Shown: in pieces, positions 56,788 through 64,000 of the stretch
How positions within the stretch are numbered: the stretch's first letter is position 1
Layout of the letters: every line of letters begins with the position of its first letter
Made by a program: the position numbers and the translations under genes
Notes under the pieces: generated by a model
Told to the model about the DNA's origin: nothing
Databases searched by the model: none
Seen by the model: only the letters and a program-made list of their open reading frames with translations
Origin: Bradyrhizobium sp. WBOS07
Lineage (GTDB): Bacteria; Pseudomonadota; Alphaproteobacteria; Rhizobiales; Xanthobacteraceae
Direction: 5' to 3'
Assembly (NCBI RefSeq): GCF_024585165.1
Contig: NZ_CP029008.1
Coordinates: forward strand, 6,663,434 to 6,727,433
DNA: 64,000 nt

Positions 56788-57176
56788 TCATATCATAAAT
56801 ATGATTATCATTGCTCCCAAACATACTCCAAGATATCTATAAAGCTTTGTATTCTTCTTTGCATTTTCCTCTGCATCACTTAGATTTATTTTTATTCCTT
56901 CAATCGCCAATAAGAATATTTTTTCTTGTCCATAAACACCTGATTCTCCAAGAAACTTAAAAAAATCTGACATTATCTTTCTGTCATCACGTTCAAGATA
57001 AAATTCATTTTCCAACACTTCAAACTCCTCTAATGCTGCTTCATATACGCTTTCTACATTCCCTTTTAGTAATCTATTAACCACTAATTCAATAAAATTG
57101 CTCAGAGGCTTGCACACTTTATGTGATAAATTTTCTAAAGCTTCAGGCAAAGGAGTTGTTCCATAAACTATATCAT
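56788..57176 (-). CDS. stage III sporulation protein AB-like fragment (Clostridia-type DNA)
   Basis: YGTTPLPEALENLSHKV, SVYEAALEEFEVLE, FLGESGVYGQEKIFLLAIEGI and a C-terminal hydrophobic end YRYLGVCLGAMIIIFMI match SpoIIIAB, an inner forespore-mother cell membrane ATPase-complex component. The N-terminal membrane anchor is missing. The open frame continues without a stop into a lactate dehydrogenase fragment, but that is a chance in-frame join of two blocks. Confidence 0.75.
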
Positions 57177-57650
57177 CATCAGCTAAATGATATTTCAAAC
57201 GTGCTGAATCTAGAGCTGTTCCTGTTCCAATGACTTTACTTGCCGGTAAACCTGAAAGTTTGTGCACGTAATATGACATAACATCAACAGGATTTGTTAT
57301 TACAACTATTATGCCTGAAAATCCACTTTTCATAATGTTCGGGACTATATTATTCATTATTCCTGCAGCTTTTTCTAACATATCTAATCTTGTTTGCCCT
57401 GTAATATAAGGTAATGCAGCTGCGATTACAACTATATCTGCATCATTACATTCTTCGTACTCCCCATCTTTTACCCTCATCTTACTTCCGCTATATCCAA
57501 GAGAATGTTGCAAATCCGTTGCTTCAGCCCATGATTTTTCTTTATTTATATCAATCAGTATTAAATCATCGCAAACATGATTCATTACCATGTCAAATGC
57601 TACCGCTGCCCCAACAGAACCCGTTCCAACTATTACTACGAATATATAGT
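57177..57650 (-). CDS. L-lactate dehydrogenase-like fragment (Firmicutes-type DNA)
   Basis: VIVGTGSVGAAVAFDMVM (NAD-binding loop), DLILIDINKEKS, ADIVVIAAALPYITGQTRLDML, VITNPVDVMSYYVHKLSGLPASKVIGTGTALDSARLKY: the NAD-binding half of L-lactate dehydrogenase. The start codon and the catalytic C-terminal half are absent. AT-rich codon use sets it apart from the Bradyrhizobium-like region. Confidence 0.8.
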
Positions 57651-57833
57651 GGAAAGCTAATGCATAGCTTGTGGTGAGTTCATCTATTTGATATAATCAT
57701 AAGAGTAAAAAATAACATATAGTCAGTTCGAAAGCCTCCTGACTTAAAATAAAACTACGGTTAAATAATTGATAATAATAAAGATTAAATTAATTTGTGT
57801 TAATGGAATATTTAATTTTTGTTGAGTATATTT

Positions 57834-57862
57834 ATCGTAGGATTTTTCCTGCGATTTTTTTA
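57834..57862 (+). terminator. intrinsic terminator in AT-rich fragment
   Basis: A 9-bp stem (ATCGTAGGA with TCCTGCGAT, one G-T pair), a short T loop and a run of seven Ts. Typical of low-GC Firmicutes. Confidence 0.7.
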
Positions 57863-57989
57863 TTTTCTAGGAATCTATATTGAAGCAAAATTTGTGGAGA
57901 TTTTGTTCTTTGAGAGTACGGAAATTATGGGGAAGGTTGATTAAGCAGGTTAACTTTAAAAATATTATTAGTAAAATGGAGGAGTTTAT

Positions 57990-58092
57990 ATGAATAATAA
58001 TAATACAGTGAAAAGGCTAGTTAAAACAGCTATCATAGCCGCACTTTACGCAGTTATAACGCTTGTTCTGGCACCAATAAGCTATGGTCCCA
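57990..58092 (+). CDS. QueT-like transporter, first ~34 residues (foreign fragment)
   Basis: GGAGG precedes the ATG. The reading LVKTAIIAALYAVITLVLAPISYGP matches the first membrane segment and APISYGP motif of QueT, a predicted queuosine-precursor ECF substrate protein. It is cut by the join near 58,092. Confidence 0.65.
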
Positions 58093-58459
58093 TACGATTC
58101 AATCTTCGCGCTAAAGAAATAATTCTTGCCTCTAGCTCAACCATGCTAAATGGCTTTAGTAAATAATCGTCAGCTCCTTCTACAAGACCCTTTACTCTAT
58201 CTTCTTCCTGAGATCGTGCCGTTAACATGATAATCCCAACAGATTGACTTATATCTCTAATTTTCTGACACACCTCAAATCCATCAATTCCTGGGAGCAT
58301 TAAATCTAATAAGACAATATCAATCTTTCTATTATTAAAAATAGATAAGGCCTCTTCTCCATTCTCAGCTTCTAGAACTTCGTACTTTTTCTTTCTTAAA
58401 TTTATGCAGATAAAACTTCTAATTGACAGTTCATCCTCAACAACAAGAATTGTTTCCAT
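58093..58459 (-). CDS. OmpR/PhoB-type response regulator, receiver domain only (foreign fragment)
   Basis: METILVVEDELSIRSF, IDIVLLDLMLPGIDGFEVCQ (phosphoacceptor Asp), IIMLTARSQEEDRVKGLVEGADDYLLKPFS (conserved Thr and Lys). The DNA-binding domain is missing after RRLNRM. AT-rich DNA, Clostridia/Bacillota style. GGAGG precedes the chosen ATG. An upstream gene's last codons end at 58,471 on the same strand. Confidence 0.85.
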
Positions 58460-58541
58460 ATTTTCCTCCATTAAAATTCATCTTTAAGTAAATGAAAATT
58501 TTCCTTTGAAATAGGTTGTTCTTCTTTAATATCATCATAAA

Positions 58542-58712
58542 ATGGCGGGAACCATGGGGCCCTCACTGTCGTCGCTGAATAATGGCCGCTGGCTGCCTTC
58601 GGCGGGCGTTGGCTACCGCTTTGAATTCAAACCTCGCGTTAATGTTCGCCTCGACTACGGTATCGGCAAAGGCAGCAGCGGCTTTTACTTCCAGGTCGGC
58701 GAAGCGTTTTAA
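58542..58712 (+). CDS. C-terminus of an enterobacterial outer-membrane beta-barrel protein (fragment)
   Basis: The last ~56 residues read GYRFEFKPRVNVRLDYGIG and end SGFYFQVGEAF, with the C-terminal Phe and alternating pattern of outer-membrane barrels of the Omp85/BamA-like group. It ends about 230 bp before a dgoR-like start, so the block is one enterobacterial locus. Confidence 0.65.
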   Translation: MAGTMGPSLSSLNNGRWLPSAGVGYRFEFKPRVNVRLDYGIGKGSSGFYFQVGEAF

Positions 58713-58802
58713 CGCCTCCTCCCCTTAATTTTCTCTCTTATCGCCTCTTGCCAGGGCCGCTGCGCTTTAATTTTCATGAATTGTTCTTTTTGTGATCCAA
58801 AT

Positions 58803-58832
58803 TGTAGTACAACACAATAATGTTGTACTACA
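58803..58832 (+). promoter_or_regulatory. perfect 12-bp inverted repeat, probable DgoR operator
   Basis: TGTAGTACAACA and TGTTGTACTACA are separated by 6 nt; a half-site GTAGTACAA recurs at 58,868. This lies upstream of a dgoR-like start, and GntR repressors bind such GTA-TAC palindromes. It is part of the foreign enterobacterial fragment. Confidence 0.75.
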
Positions 58833-58941
58833 TTACGCTCATGTTGATAACGTACAGCATCACATTAGTAGTACAAACATGAGGCGAAATTCAGCAGCGA
58901 CGGTAAAGTAGAGCAGTACACATAGAGCACAAGGACTCTCC

Positions 58942-58992
58942 ATGACTCTCAATAAGACCGATCGCATTGTGATCTCGCTGGGCAAACAGGTG
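58942..58992 (+). CDS. dgoR: dgoR start (galactonate operon repressor, first 17 codons; fragment)
   Basis: MTLNKTDRIVISLGKQV matches the N-terminus of enterobacterial DgoR, a GntR-family repressor. AAGGA precedes the ATG. The fragment ends at the join into myxobacterial-type DNA. Confidence 0.75.
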
Positions 58993-58993
58993 G

Positions 58994-59431
58994 TGCACCA
59001 GCCGGTTCGCCTCGTCCATGCGCGCCATCTGGTCGCCCACCACCCACAGGAGGAGGTTCCAGACACGGGCCACGGTTTCGTCGTCGCGGCCCGCCTCGGC
59101 GGCCCAGAGCGCCTTGTAGAGGTGCTCCTCGGCTTCCTTGGGCTTGCCCGCGAGCCCATGGGCATAGCCGTGCAGCGTGAGGACCTCTGCCTCCAGCGGC
59201 CGGTAGTGCAGCCCCTGGATGTCCTGAAGCAAGGCCGTCGTCTCCTTCAACGCGCCGGAGTGGTTGCCCGCGTCCATGTGGGCCCGTGCCTCGGCCAGCT
59301 TGCGCCGCGCCGCGTCCACGCGAGGCCGCAGGGCATCCGGAGGCTGCGGCCGGTTCGCCAGCTCCGGAGCATCCCGGCAGCCGGAGACGCCCTCCAGGGA
59401 CGCCACCATCTGCGGCGCGTGCTGCACATGC
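58994..59431 (-). CDS. TPR region of a myxobacterial-type protein kinase (fragment)
   Basis: [21 protein letters not shown], then helical TPR-like repeats ([51 protein letters not shown] pattern), as in the C-terminal part of serine/threonine kinases of Myxococcales. Both ends are cut. Confidence 0.65.
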
Positions 59432-59852
59432 AGTGCTGTGCCTGGTGCTGACCTTCTTCTCCATTGCCTGCGTGTGGCTGCTGGTGGGCGCCGAGTTCCT
59501 CGGCGTGGCGCTGGTGCTGGTCTACGTCGGCGCGGTGATGGTGCTGTTCCTGTTCGTGGTGATGATGCTGGACATCGATCCCACCAAGATGCGTGAGGGC
59601 TGGGTGCGCTACCTGCCGGTCGGCCTGATCGTGGCAGTGGCGATGCTGGTGCAGATGCTGATCCTGATCGGCGTGAAGGGCAGGGCGGTCACTCCGTTCC
59701 CGGCCGACAACGCCGCTGCGGTCGCTGCCGACAGCTCCAACGTCACCTGGCTGGCGCGCACGCTGTTCACCGAATACCTGCTGCCGTTCGAGTTCGCCGC
59801 CGTCATCCTGACCGTGGCCGTGGTCGCCGCCGTGATGCTGACCCTGCGTCGT
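59432..59852 (+). CDS. nuoJ: NADH-quinone oxidoreductase subunit J fragment (xanthomonad-type)
   Basis: [47 protein letters not shown] followed by further membrane segments matches NuoJ of complex I, with highest resemblance to Xanthomonadaceae. The first ~35 residues and the C-terminus are missing. The long open frame runs on into antisense of the next block by chance. Confidence 0.85.
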
Positions 59853-60277
59853 CACGTATTGACCTACCTTTTCGACGGCTTCGTCGGGGTCCGACGCCAC
59901 GATCCAGCGCTTGGCGATCTGTTCGATTGGCAGCGCATCGGCGGCCATCTCCATCTCGATCGGGTCGTCGATGCTGTGCTTCTGCTCAGCTGTCAACGAC
60001 AGCGGCGCCCAAAACCGGGTGTTGTTCAATGCCAGCTCCGGGTCGGGGTCGTAGGCGATCTTGATTTCGATCATCTTGTCGATGCCGTCGACGGATCGGT
60101 CAGCGGCAGCGGCGCCTTCTCGTACCGCCGGCATCAGCTTCTCGGTGTAGAGCTCCTCGCCCTTGCCGGACGTACAGATGAAGCCGTCACCGGCGCGGCC
60201 GGCGTACTTGGCCACCGCCGGGCCGCCGGCGGCGATGTAGACGGGCACGCCCCCGTCGGGCACGTCGTAGATCATCC
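59853..60277 (-). CDS. fgd: F420-dependent glucose-6-phosphate dehydrogenase fragment (Mycobacterium-type)
   Basis: [65 protein letters not shown] and [20 protein letters not shown] match the second half of mycobacterial Fgd closely. Both ends are cut by joins. Confidence 0.88.
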
Positions 60278-60340
60278 AGTGACAATCATCCGCGGGCCGC
60301 CCTCTTTAACCGTAACTTCCTCACTAACCATAAAGCTCAT
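60278..60340 (-). CDS. yodC: yodC start (E. coli-type fragment)
   Basis: [20 protein letters not shown] with GGAGG upstream is the N-terminus of the small enterobacterial protein YodC. It lies next to yedI, as in the E. coli chromosome, so this block is a single enterobacterial locus. Confidence 0.8.
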
Positions 60341-60418
60341 ACTCGCCTCCTTTTTTCGAGTGAAACTTGTTCACCTTAGTTGAAGATGGCGAATTTTGCA
60401 TAATAGCCTGTGCGAGTA

Positions 60419-60692
60419 TTAATGTGCCTGACCGCGCATTTTCGCTACGGCTTTCACTCCCAGCACCACGATGCCGCCGATGATAAATCCAAGAATCAGA
60501 TTTAAAACAGTCGGTAATATCATCGCCACCACTGCACTTTGCTGCCCGGCGAAATGTTCAATGGCGTGATGCAGCGGCGCAATACCATGTACCACAATCC
60601 CGCCGCCGACGAGGAACATCGCCAGCGTGCCGACAATCGATAACGCCTTCATCAACCAGGGCGCAATGATCAATAACCCTTTACCTAATGCC
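60419..60692 (-). CDS. yedI: yedI C-terminal fragment (E. coli-type membrane protein)
   Basis: [33 protein letters not shown], then [28 protein letters not shown] and stop: the end of the DUF808 membrane protein YedI. The N-terminal part is missing at the join. Confidence 0.8.
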
Positions 60693-60945
60693 GTTCTCGA
60701 GAGCGGAGAACGCGGGCGTGAACCATCGGCAGGCAGCCAGTGACGACGAACTGGCCAGCGCGTTTTTCGGCAACCTCTGCAACGCGGTGCGCCATCGTTT
60801 GGACGATGCCACAGTGACTGAGCAGGTTGCGGAACGCTTGGCATTGCCGCCGATGGATATGAGCGAGGTGGACATGCAGCTGGCAGGCAGTACTGCCGCC
60901 CGTATCAGGCGGCGGGTAGAGCTCAATGCAGAGGGCGTGGCGTGA
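60693..60945 (+). CDS. C-terminal part of a small phage-linked protein (fragment)
   Basis: The frame ends 4 nt into the next start (GTGA overlap). It reads [27 protein letters not shown] and is helical. No family is recognised; its position before a portal gene suggests a P2-like prophage gene. Confidence 0.5.
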
Positions 60946-61104
60946 CTGAGTCCCCTGCTGATGCCGCTATCGGTCAGGTTGTGCCCGCGCCGAGCGCGGG
61001 CACTGCCGGGGCAAATACGGCCTTTTCCTTTGGTGAACCAACGCCCGTGCTGGACTCGCGCGGGTTGTTCGATTATTTGGAATGCTGGCGCAATGGGCGC
61101 TACT
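60942..61104 (+). CDS. P2-like phage portal protein, N-terminus (fragment)
   Basis: GTG start. [28 protein letters not shown] is the conserved opening of PBSX/P2-family portal proteins. It is cut at about 61,105 by the recR block. Confidence 0.75.
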
Positions 61105-61108
61105 ACGA

Positions 61109-61455
61109 ACGCCATCGAGCGGCGACAGCCGCCCCTGCAGCACGAAGTAGACACCGCGGAAGCCGGTGGCGTTCTCGATGGCCAGGCGGTCGGCCGGCGA
61201 TTCGACCACGCACAGCTGGCTGCGCTCGCGGCTGCCGTTGGCACAGGTCGGGCACAGCTCGGTTTCGCTGAAATCGCGGCACTGCACGCAGTGGCCGATT
61301 CGCTCCACCGCCAATTCCAGTGTCTCGGCCAGACGCTGGCCACCTTCGCGCTCGCGCTCGAGCAGGTGATAGGCCATGCGCTGTGCAGTCTTCTGGCCGA
61401 CGCCAGGCAGCACCCGCAATGCGTCGATCAATTGTTCAAGCAGGGGTGCGGACAC
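61109..61455 (-). CDS. recR: RecR recombination protein, N-terminal half (xanthomonad-type fragment)
   Basis: [31 protein letters not shown] (helix-hairpin-helix), then a [16 protein letters not shown] zinc finger, [15 protein letters not shown] and [16 protein letters not shown] start. The Toprim C-terminus is missing. Confidence 0.9.
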
Positions 61456-61474
61456 GGCGGCATGCTTTCATGGC

Positions 61475-61520
61475 GTCGAGCACGCTCGACAGCTGTCTGT
61501 AGAGTCGAGCCATGCTCGAC
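61475..61520 (+). repeat. GTAG-type REP hairpins (Stenotrophomonas SMAG-like)
   Basis: Two short palindromes, GTCGAGC-AC-GCTCGAC at 61,475-61,490 and GTAGAGTCGAGC-CAT-GCTCGAC at 61,499-61,520. The GTAG head and stem are as in REP elements of Stenotrophomonas, which agrees with the recR assignment. Confidence 0.7.
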
Positions 61521-61823
61521 CGAGGGTGCGCACTGCTGGCAAGCTTTTTCCGAAACCGCGGCCTCGCCTTGATCTGGAGTCAGAACGCGTCACGCAGCCG
61601 GTCAAAGGCGTAACCCATGCTCGAGCAAACATGCATGGGCTGAGTGGACGTTTCCAGACACAGCAACTGGCGTCCAGGCCACTGAGCCGCTGCATGCGCG
61701 ATGGTATGCCGATGGGGGCCCCGGGCGCGTCTGAGGGGAAGAAGTGGCAGACTGTCAGGGTCCGACGAACCCGGGGACCCTAACGGGCCACGAGGATCGA
61801 CCCGACCACCATTAGGGACAGTG
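61521..61823. other. mycobacterial upstream region of panB (fragment, no gene)
   Basis: There is no convincing coding frame. The join with the previous block is near 61,520. The rest is spacer leading to panB. Confidence 0.5.
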
Positions 61824-61940
61824 ATGTCTGAGCAGACTATCTATGGGGCCAATACCCCCGGAGGCTCCGGGCCGCGGACCAAGATCCGCACCCACCACCT
61901 ACAGAGATGGAAGGCCGACGGCCACAAGTGGGCCATGCTG
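61824..61940 (+). CDS. panB: panB start (ketopantoate hydroxymethyltransferase; Mycobacterium-type fragment)
   Basis: MSEQTIYGANTPGGSGPRTK and on to HLQRWKADGHKWAML match the N-terminus of M. tuberculosis-complex PanB as I know it. It is followed in frame, by chance, by low-GC DNA, so the apparent 221-residue protein is chimeric. Confidence 0.88.
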
Positions 61941-62338
61941 GAAGTACATAGTTTGGTGGCAAATATTACAGACAATTATGATTCAGAAATTGTCTCAGGA
62001 GTAGAAAAAAGTATTAATTCAACTAGAAACGTTTTAGACGATAGCTTATCTATTATTGATGAAGGTAGAAATACTTTACCAGAGGTAGAAAAATTGCTAA
62101 GTATTTCACAGGATGCTACCAATTTAACTAATGATGAATTAAATAGTTTAAAAAACAAATTACCAGACGCTAAAAATAAGATTCATGAATTGGCAGATAA
62201 AATCAAGGACATGGATGAAGAAGATAAAATTGATGAATTATTGGACATGATGACAAGCAATTGGGAAAATCAAAGTGATTTTGTAGCGAGTCCAGTTGAA
62301 ATAGAAGATAATAGATTATTTCCATGGCCTAATTACGG
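61941..62338 (+). CDS. YhgE/Pip-domain protein, internal fragment (low-GC Firmicutes)
   Basis: Helical repeats (KSINSTRNVLDDSLSIIDEGRNTLPEVEKLL; NDELNSLKNKLPDAKNKIHELADKIKDM) and the end SPVEIEDNRLFPWPNYG are typical of the extracellular region of YhgE/Pip membrane proteins, just before their TM block. Neither end is natural. Confidence 0.75.
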
Positions 62339-62362
62339 CGCGGGTGCACGTGCGTGTAGCGT

Positions 62363-62451
62363 GTAGCCCGGATGGAGCGGAGCGCAATCCGGGGCCGCTC
62401 CCCCGGCATGCTCCGCTTCCCCGGATTACGCTTTCGCTCCATCCGGGCTAC
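62363..62451 (+). repeat. 89-bp inverted repeat, rhizobial intergenic hairpin
   Basis: GTAGCCCGGATGGAGCG at the left pairs with CGCTCCATCCGGGCTAC at the right, and further pairing lies inside (CAATCCGGGG/CCCCGGATTA). Such hairpins are frequent between genes in Bradyrhizobium and relatives. Confidence 0.7.
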
Positions 62452-62538
62452 GGGACCGTGCCCTGTGTCGGCCTCTGTCAATCCCGCTCGTCAAAAATAT
62501 TCCACTTTACCGAAATTCGGTTTTGACGTATGTGTCGT

Positions 62539-62665
62539 CCATCCCGGCTCATCCAGGAGGGGCGATCTCGAGGTCGTCTTGATCGCGAGCCGGGCTTGCG
62601 GTGGACGCGGCAGCGTCGGCACGAGATGGGACGGGCAGGGCGGGTAGTCCCTGTGAGCCTGAACC
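62539..62665 (+). repeat. exact 127-bp duplicate of 63,874-64,000 (inverted)
   Basis: It equals the reverse complement of the last 127 bp of the window and diverges after 62,665. It is part of a dispersed GC-rich repeat (CCATCCCGGCTCATCCAGG...), not coding by appearance. The upstream limit is set by the window end. Confidence 0.88.
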
Positions 62666-62835
62666 TTGGATGATGCAGTCTGCCCGGTTGGGCTCGCTCG
62701 CACCTCCGCGGAAGCTTGACCGTAGCAACGACGGCCAGGACCACACGGTTTTGCCGTACGCACGGCCCGCCCTTTCGCCGCAGTATTCCCGGCCCCGTCG
62801 ACGAAGTCGGAAACTTACAGGCGAGACGGAGCCTA

Positions 62836-63346
<511 letters not shown>

Positions 63347-63383
63347 GACGACAGAGGGCTCGCCAGATTGTCATGACCATCCA

Positions 63384-63474
63384 TCTCGAAACCCAATCCG
63401 ATCTCGAAGAAGCCGTCCACGCGCTGATCAAGCGCGATCCGCGCCTGAAGCCGGTGCTCGAGATCGCGGGGACG
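63384..63474 (+). CDS. DNA-3-methyladenine glycosylase II-type start (fragment)
   Basis: MTIHLETQSDLEEAVHALIK followed by RDPRLKPVLEIAG is the opening of AlkA-like glycosylases in Bradyrhizobium. It is cut at about 63,474 before the HhH-GPD domain. Confidence 0.65.
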
Positions 63475-63570
63475 ATCTCATCGTCAAGATGAGCTGGGTC
63501 ATCATCCGCGAGGACGGCGACTGGAAGATCGTCAATCACCACGCCTCGTCGCAGGCGCCGCTGATCTGAC
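63475..63570 (+). CDS. C-terminus of a SnoaL/NTF2-like protein (fragment)
   Basis: Reads LIVKMSWVIIREDGDWKIVNHHAS, ending SQAPLI and stop, as in SgcJ/EcaC-type NTF2-fold proteins. Only about 30 residues are present. Confidence 0.55.
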
Positions 63571-63651
63571 ACGGCTCCATCGGTTTCGTCATTCCCGAGA
63601 GAGAACGAACGTGCCTCGTCTGCGTTGGCGTGGGTTCAACAAGGAACCCGC

Positions 63652-63712
63652 CATGCAGAACATCGCAGAGCATATGGAAGTCATCGGCGCCGACGGCGTC
63701 CATGTCGGCACC
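63652..63712 (+). CDS. DUF2171-like protein start (fragment)
   Basis: MQNIAEHMEVIGADGVHVGT resembles the first 20 residues of DUF2171 proteins (IKEHM.VIG.DG.HVGTVD). It is cut directly afterwards. Confidence 0.6.
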
Positions 63713-63859
63713 TTCCCTGCGTCGCCATGGCCGGCCTCGGCCTGCTCGGCCGCCATGGCGAGACCGTCGAGGAGTGCGTGCGACTGACCTATGTCGGCGT
63801 GACCCGCGCGACGCACGAGGCGCTGCTGACGTACTCGAGCGAAACCGCCTTGGTGCAGC
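63713..63859 (+). CDS. UvrD/Rep-type helicase motif VI region (fragment)
   Basis: Reads EECVRLTYVGVTRATHEALLTYSSE, the conserved superfamily 1 helicase motif (LxYVGxTRA). About 45 residues, with neither end natural. Confidence 0.65.
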
Positions 63860-64000
63860 TTCGTCACACGCGGGGTTCAGGCTCACAGGGACTACCCGCC
63901 CTGCCCGTCCCATCTCGTGCCGACGCTGCCGCGTCCACCGCAAGCCCGGCTCGCGATCAAGACGACCTCGAGATCGCCCCTCCTGGATGAGCCGGGATGG
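63860..64000 (+). repeat. 141-bp terminal block made of two staggered 127-bp duplicates
   Basis: Its first 127 bp equal 62,845-62,971 and its last 127 bp equal the reverse of 62,539-62,665. This is what a short graph node with two 127-bp overlaps would look like. The repeat ends exactly at the window edge, so the record probably ends here. Confidence 0.85.

Noticed and set aside
57863..57989. preQ1 riboswitch before the QueT-like start
   Set aside because: Context would fit, but the leader lacks the preQ1-I consensus stem and A-rich tail, and I could not fold a class II form with confidence.
59286..60383. 365-residue ORF combining NuoJ with downstream sequence
   Set aside because: The part after about 59,852 is antisense to an F420-dependent dehydrogenase and then to yodC; the continuous frame is accidental.
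56710..62339. Integron-like cassette array or horizontally acquired island
   Set aside because: Blocks of 400-480 bp hold genes truncated on both sides, without attC-like sites or an integrase, and come from unrelated genera.

Overview
The window is two things end to end. Positions 1 to about 49,444 read as one coherent, GC-rich alphaproteobacterial segment, most likely Bradyrhizobium. The evidence is the small rhizobial-type zinc-ribbon gene, the H-NS-like proteins, the codon use and the gene content. It is dominated by an exopolysaccharide (EPS) or surface-polysaccharide locus of the Wzx/Wzy type. The remainder (about 49,445-64,000) is not natural gene order. It is a run of unrelated blocks whose lengths fall steadily from about 1.7 kb to 141 bp.

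Biological part. 1-1.2 kb has no convincing gene. At 2.5-4.7 kb lies a PqqD/HPr-kinase-like protein overlapping a nucleotidyltransferase-fold protein. At 4.7-6.2 kb are two H-NS-like paralogues, divergently transcribed. At 6.2-12.3 kb, on the minus strand, are the Wzc-type tyrosine autokinase, a large polytopic membrane protein and the polyprenyl-phosphate glycosylphosphotransferase that starts the repeat unit. At 12.6-16.1 kb is a complete dTDP-L-rhamnose set (rfbC-B-D-A). At 16.2-28.2 kb is a roughly 2,200-residue modular surface protein (dimethylformamidase-like domain plus four DUF4082, VCBS and Ig-like modules), two small genes, a type I secretion ABC transporter with a degenerate C39 domain, its membrane fusion protein, and a helical protein of unknown role. 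At 28-39 kb are glycosyltransferases and five genes that together match the known route to a UDP-2,3-diacetamido-uronic acid (2-epimerase, 6-dehydrogenase, 3-dehydrogenase, N-acetyltransferase, aminotransferase), with the Wzx flippase among them and a second epimerase/aminotransferase pair. At 39-47.6 kb are further glycosyltransferases, a glycosyltransferase-methyltransferase fusion, an OafA-type O-acyltransferase, the Wzy-type polymerase, a methyltransferase and a secreted beta-helix protein. At 48.3 kb a second beta-helix protein with an Ig-like tail begins and is cut at 49,444. AT-rich islands with repeated TTTAAAT-like cores sit in most promoter regions of the locus.

Artefactual part. 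After 49,444 the order is an IS110-family element, cheA/cheW fragments, an IS481-family element, the middle of the 48.3-kb gene in reverse, a second IS481-family element, and an upstream piece of the same cheA. Then come about a dozen 400-480 bp fragments from spore-forming Firmicutes, enterobacteria, a myxobacterium, xanthomonads and Mycobacterium, and last several short rhizobial pieces. Four pairs of exact duplicates, each 127 bp long, link block ends. Equal 127-bp overlaps and descending block size are what a length-sorted list of de Bruijn contigs (k=127) looks like when concatenated without gaps. Apparent gene fusions in this tail should not be read as biology.
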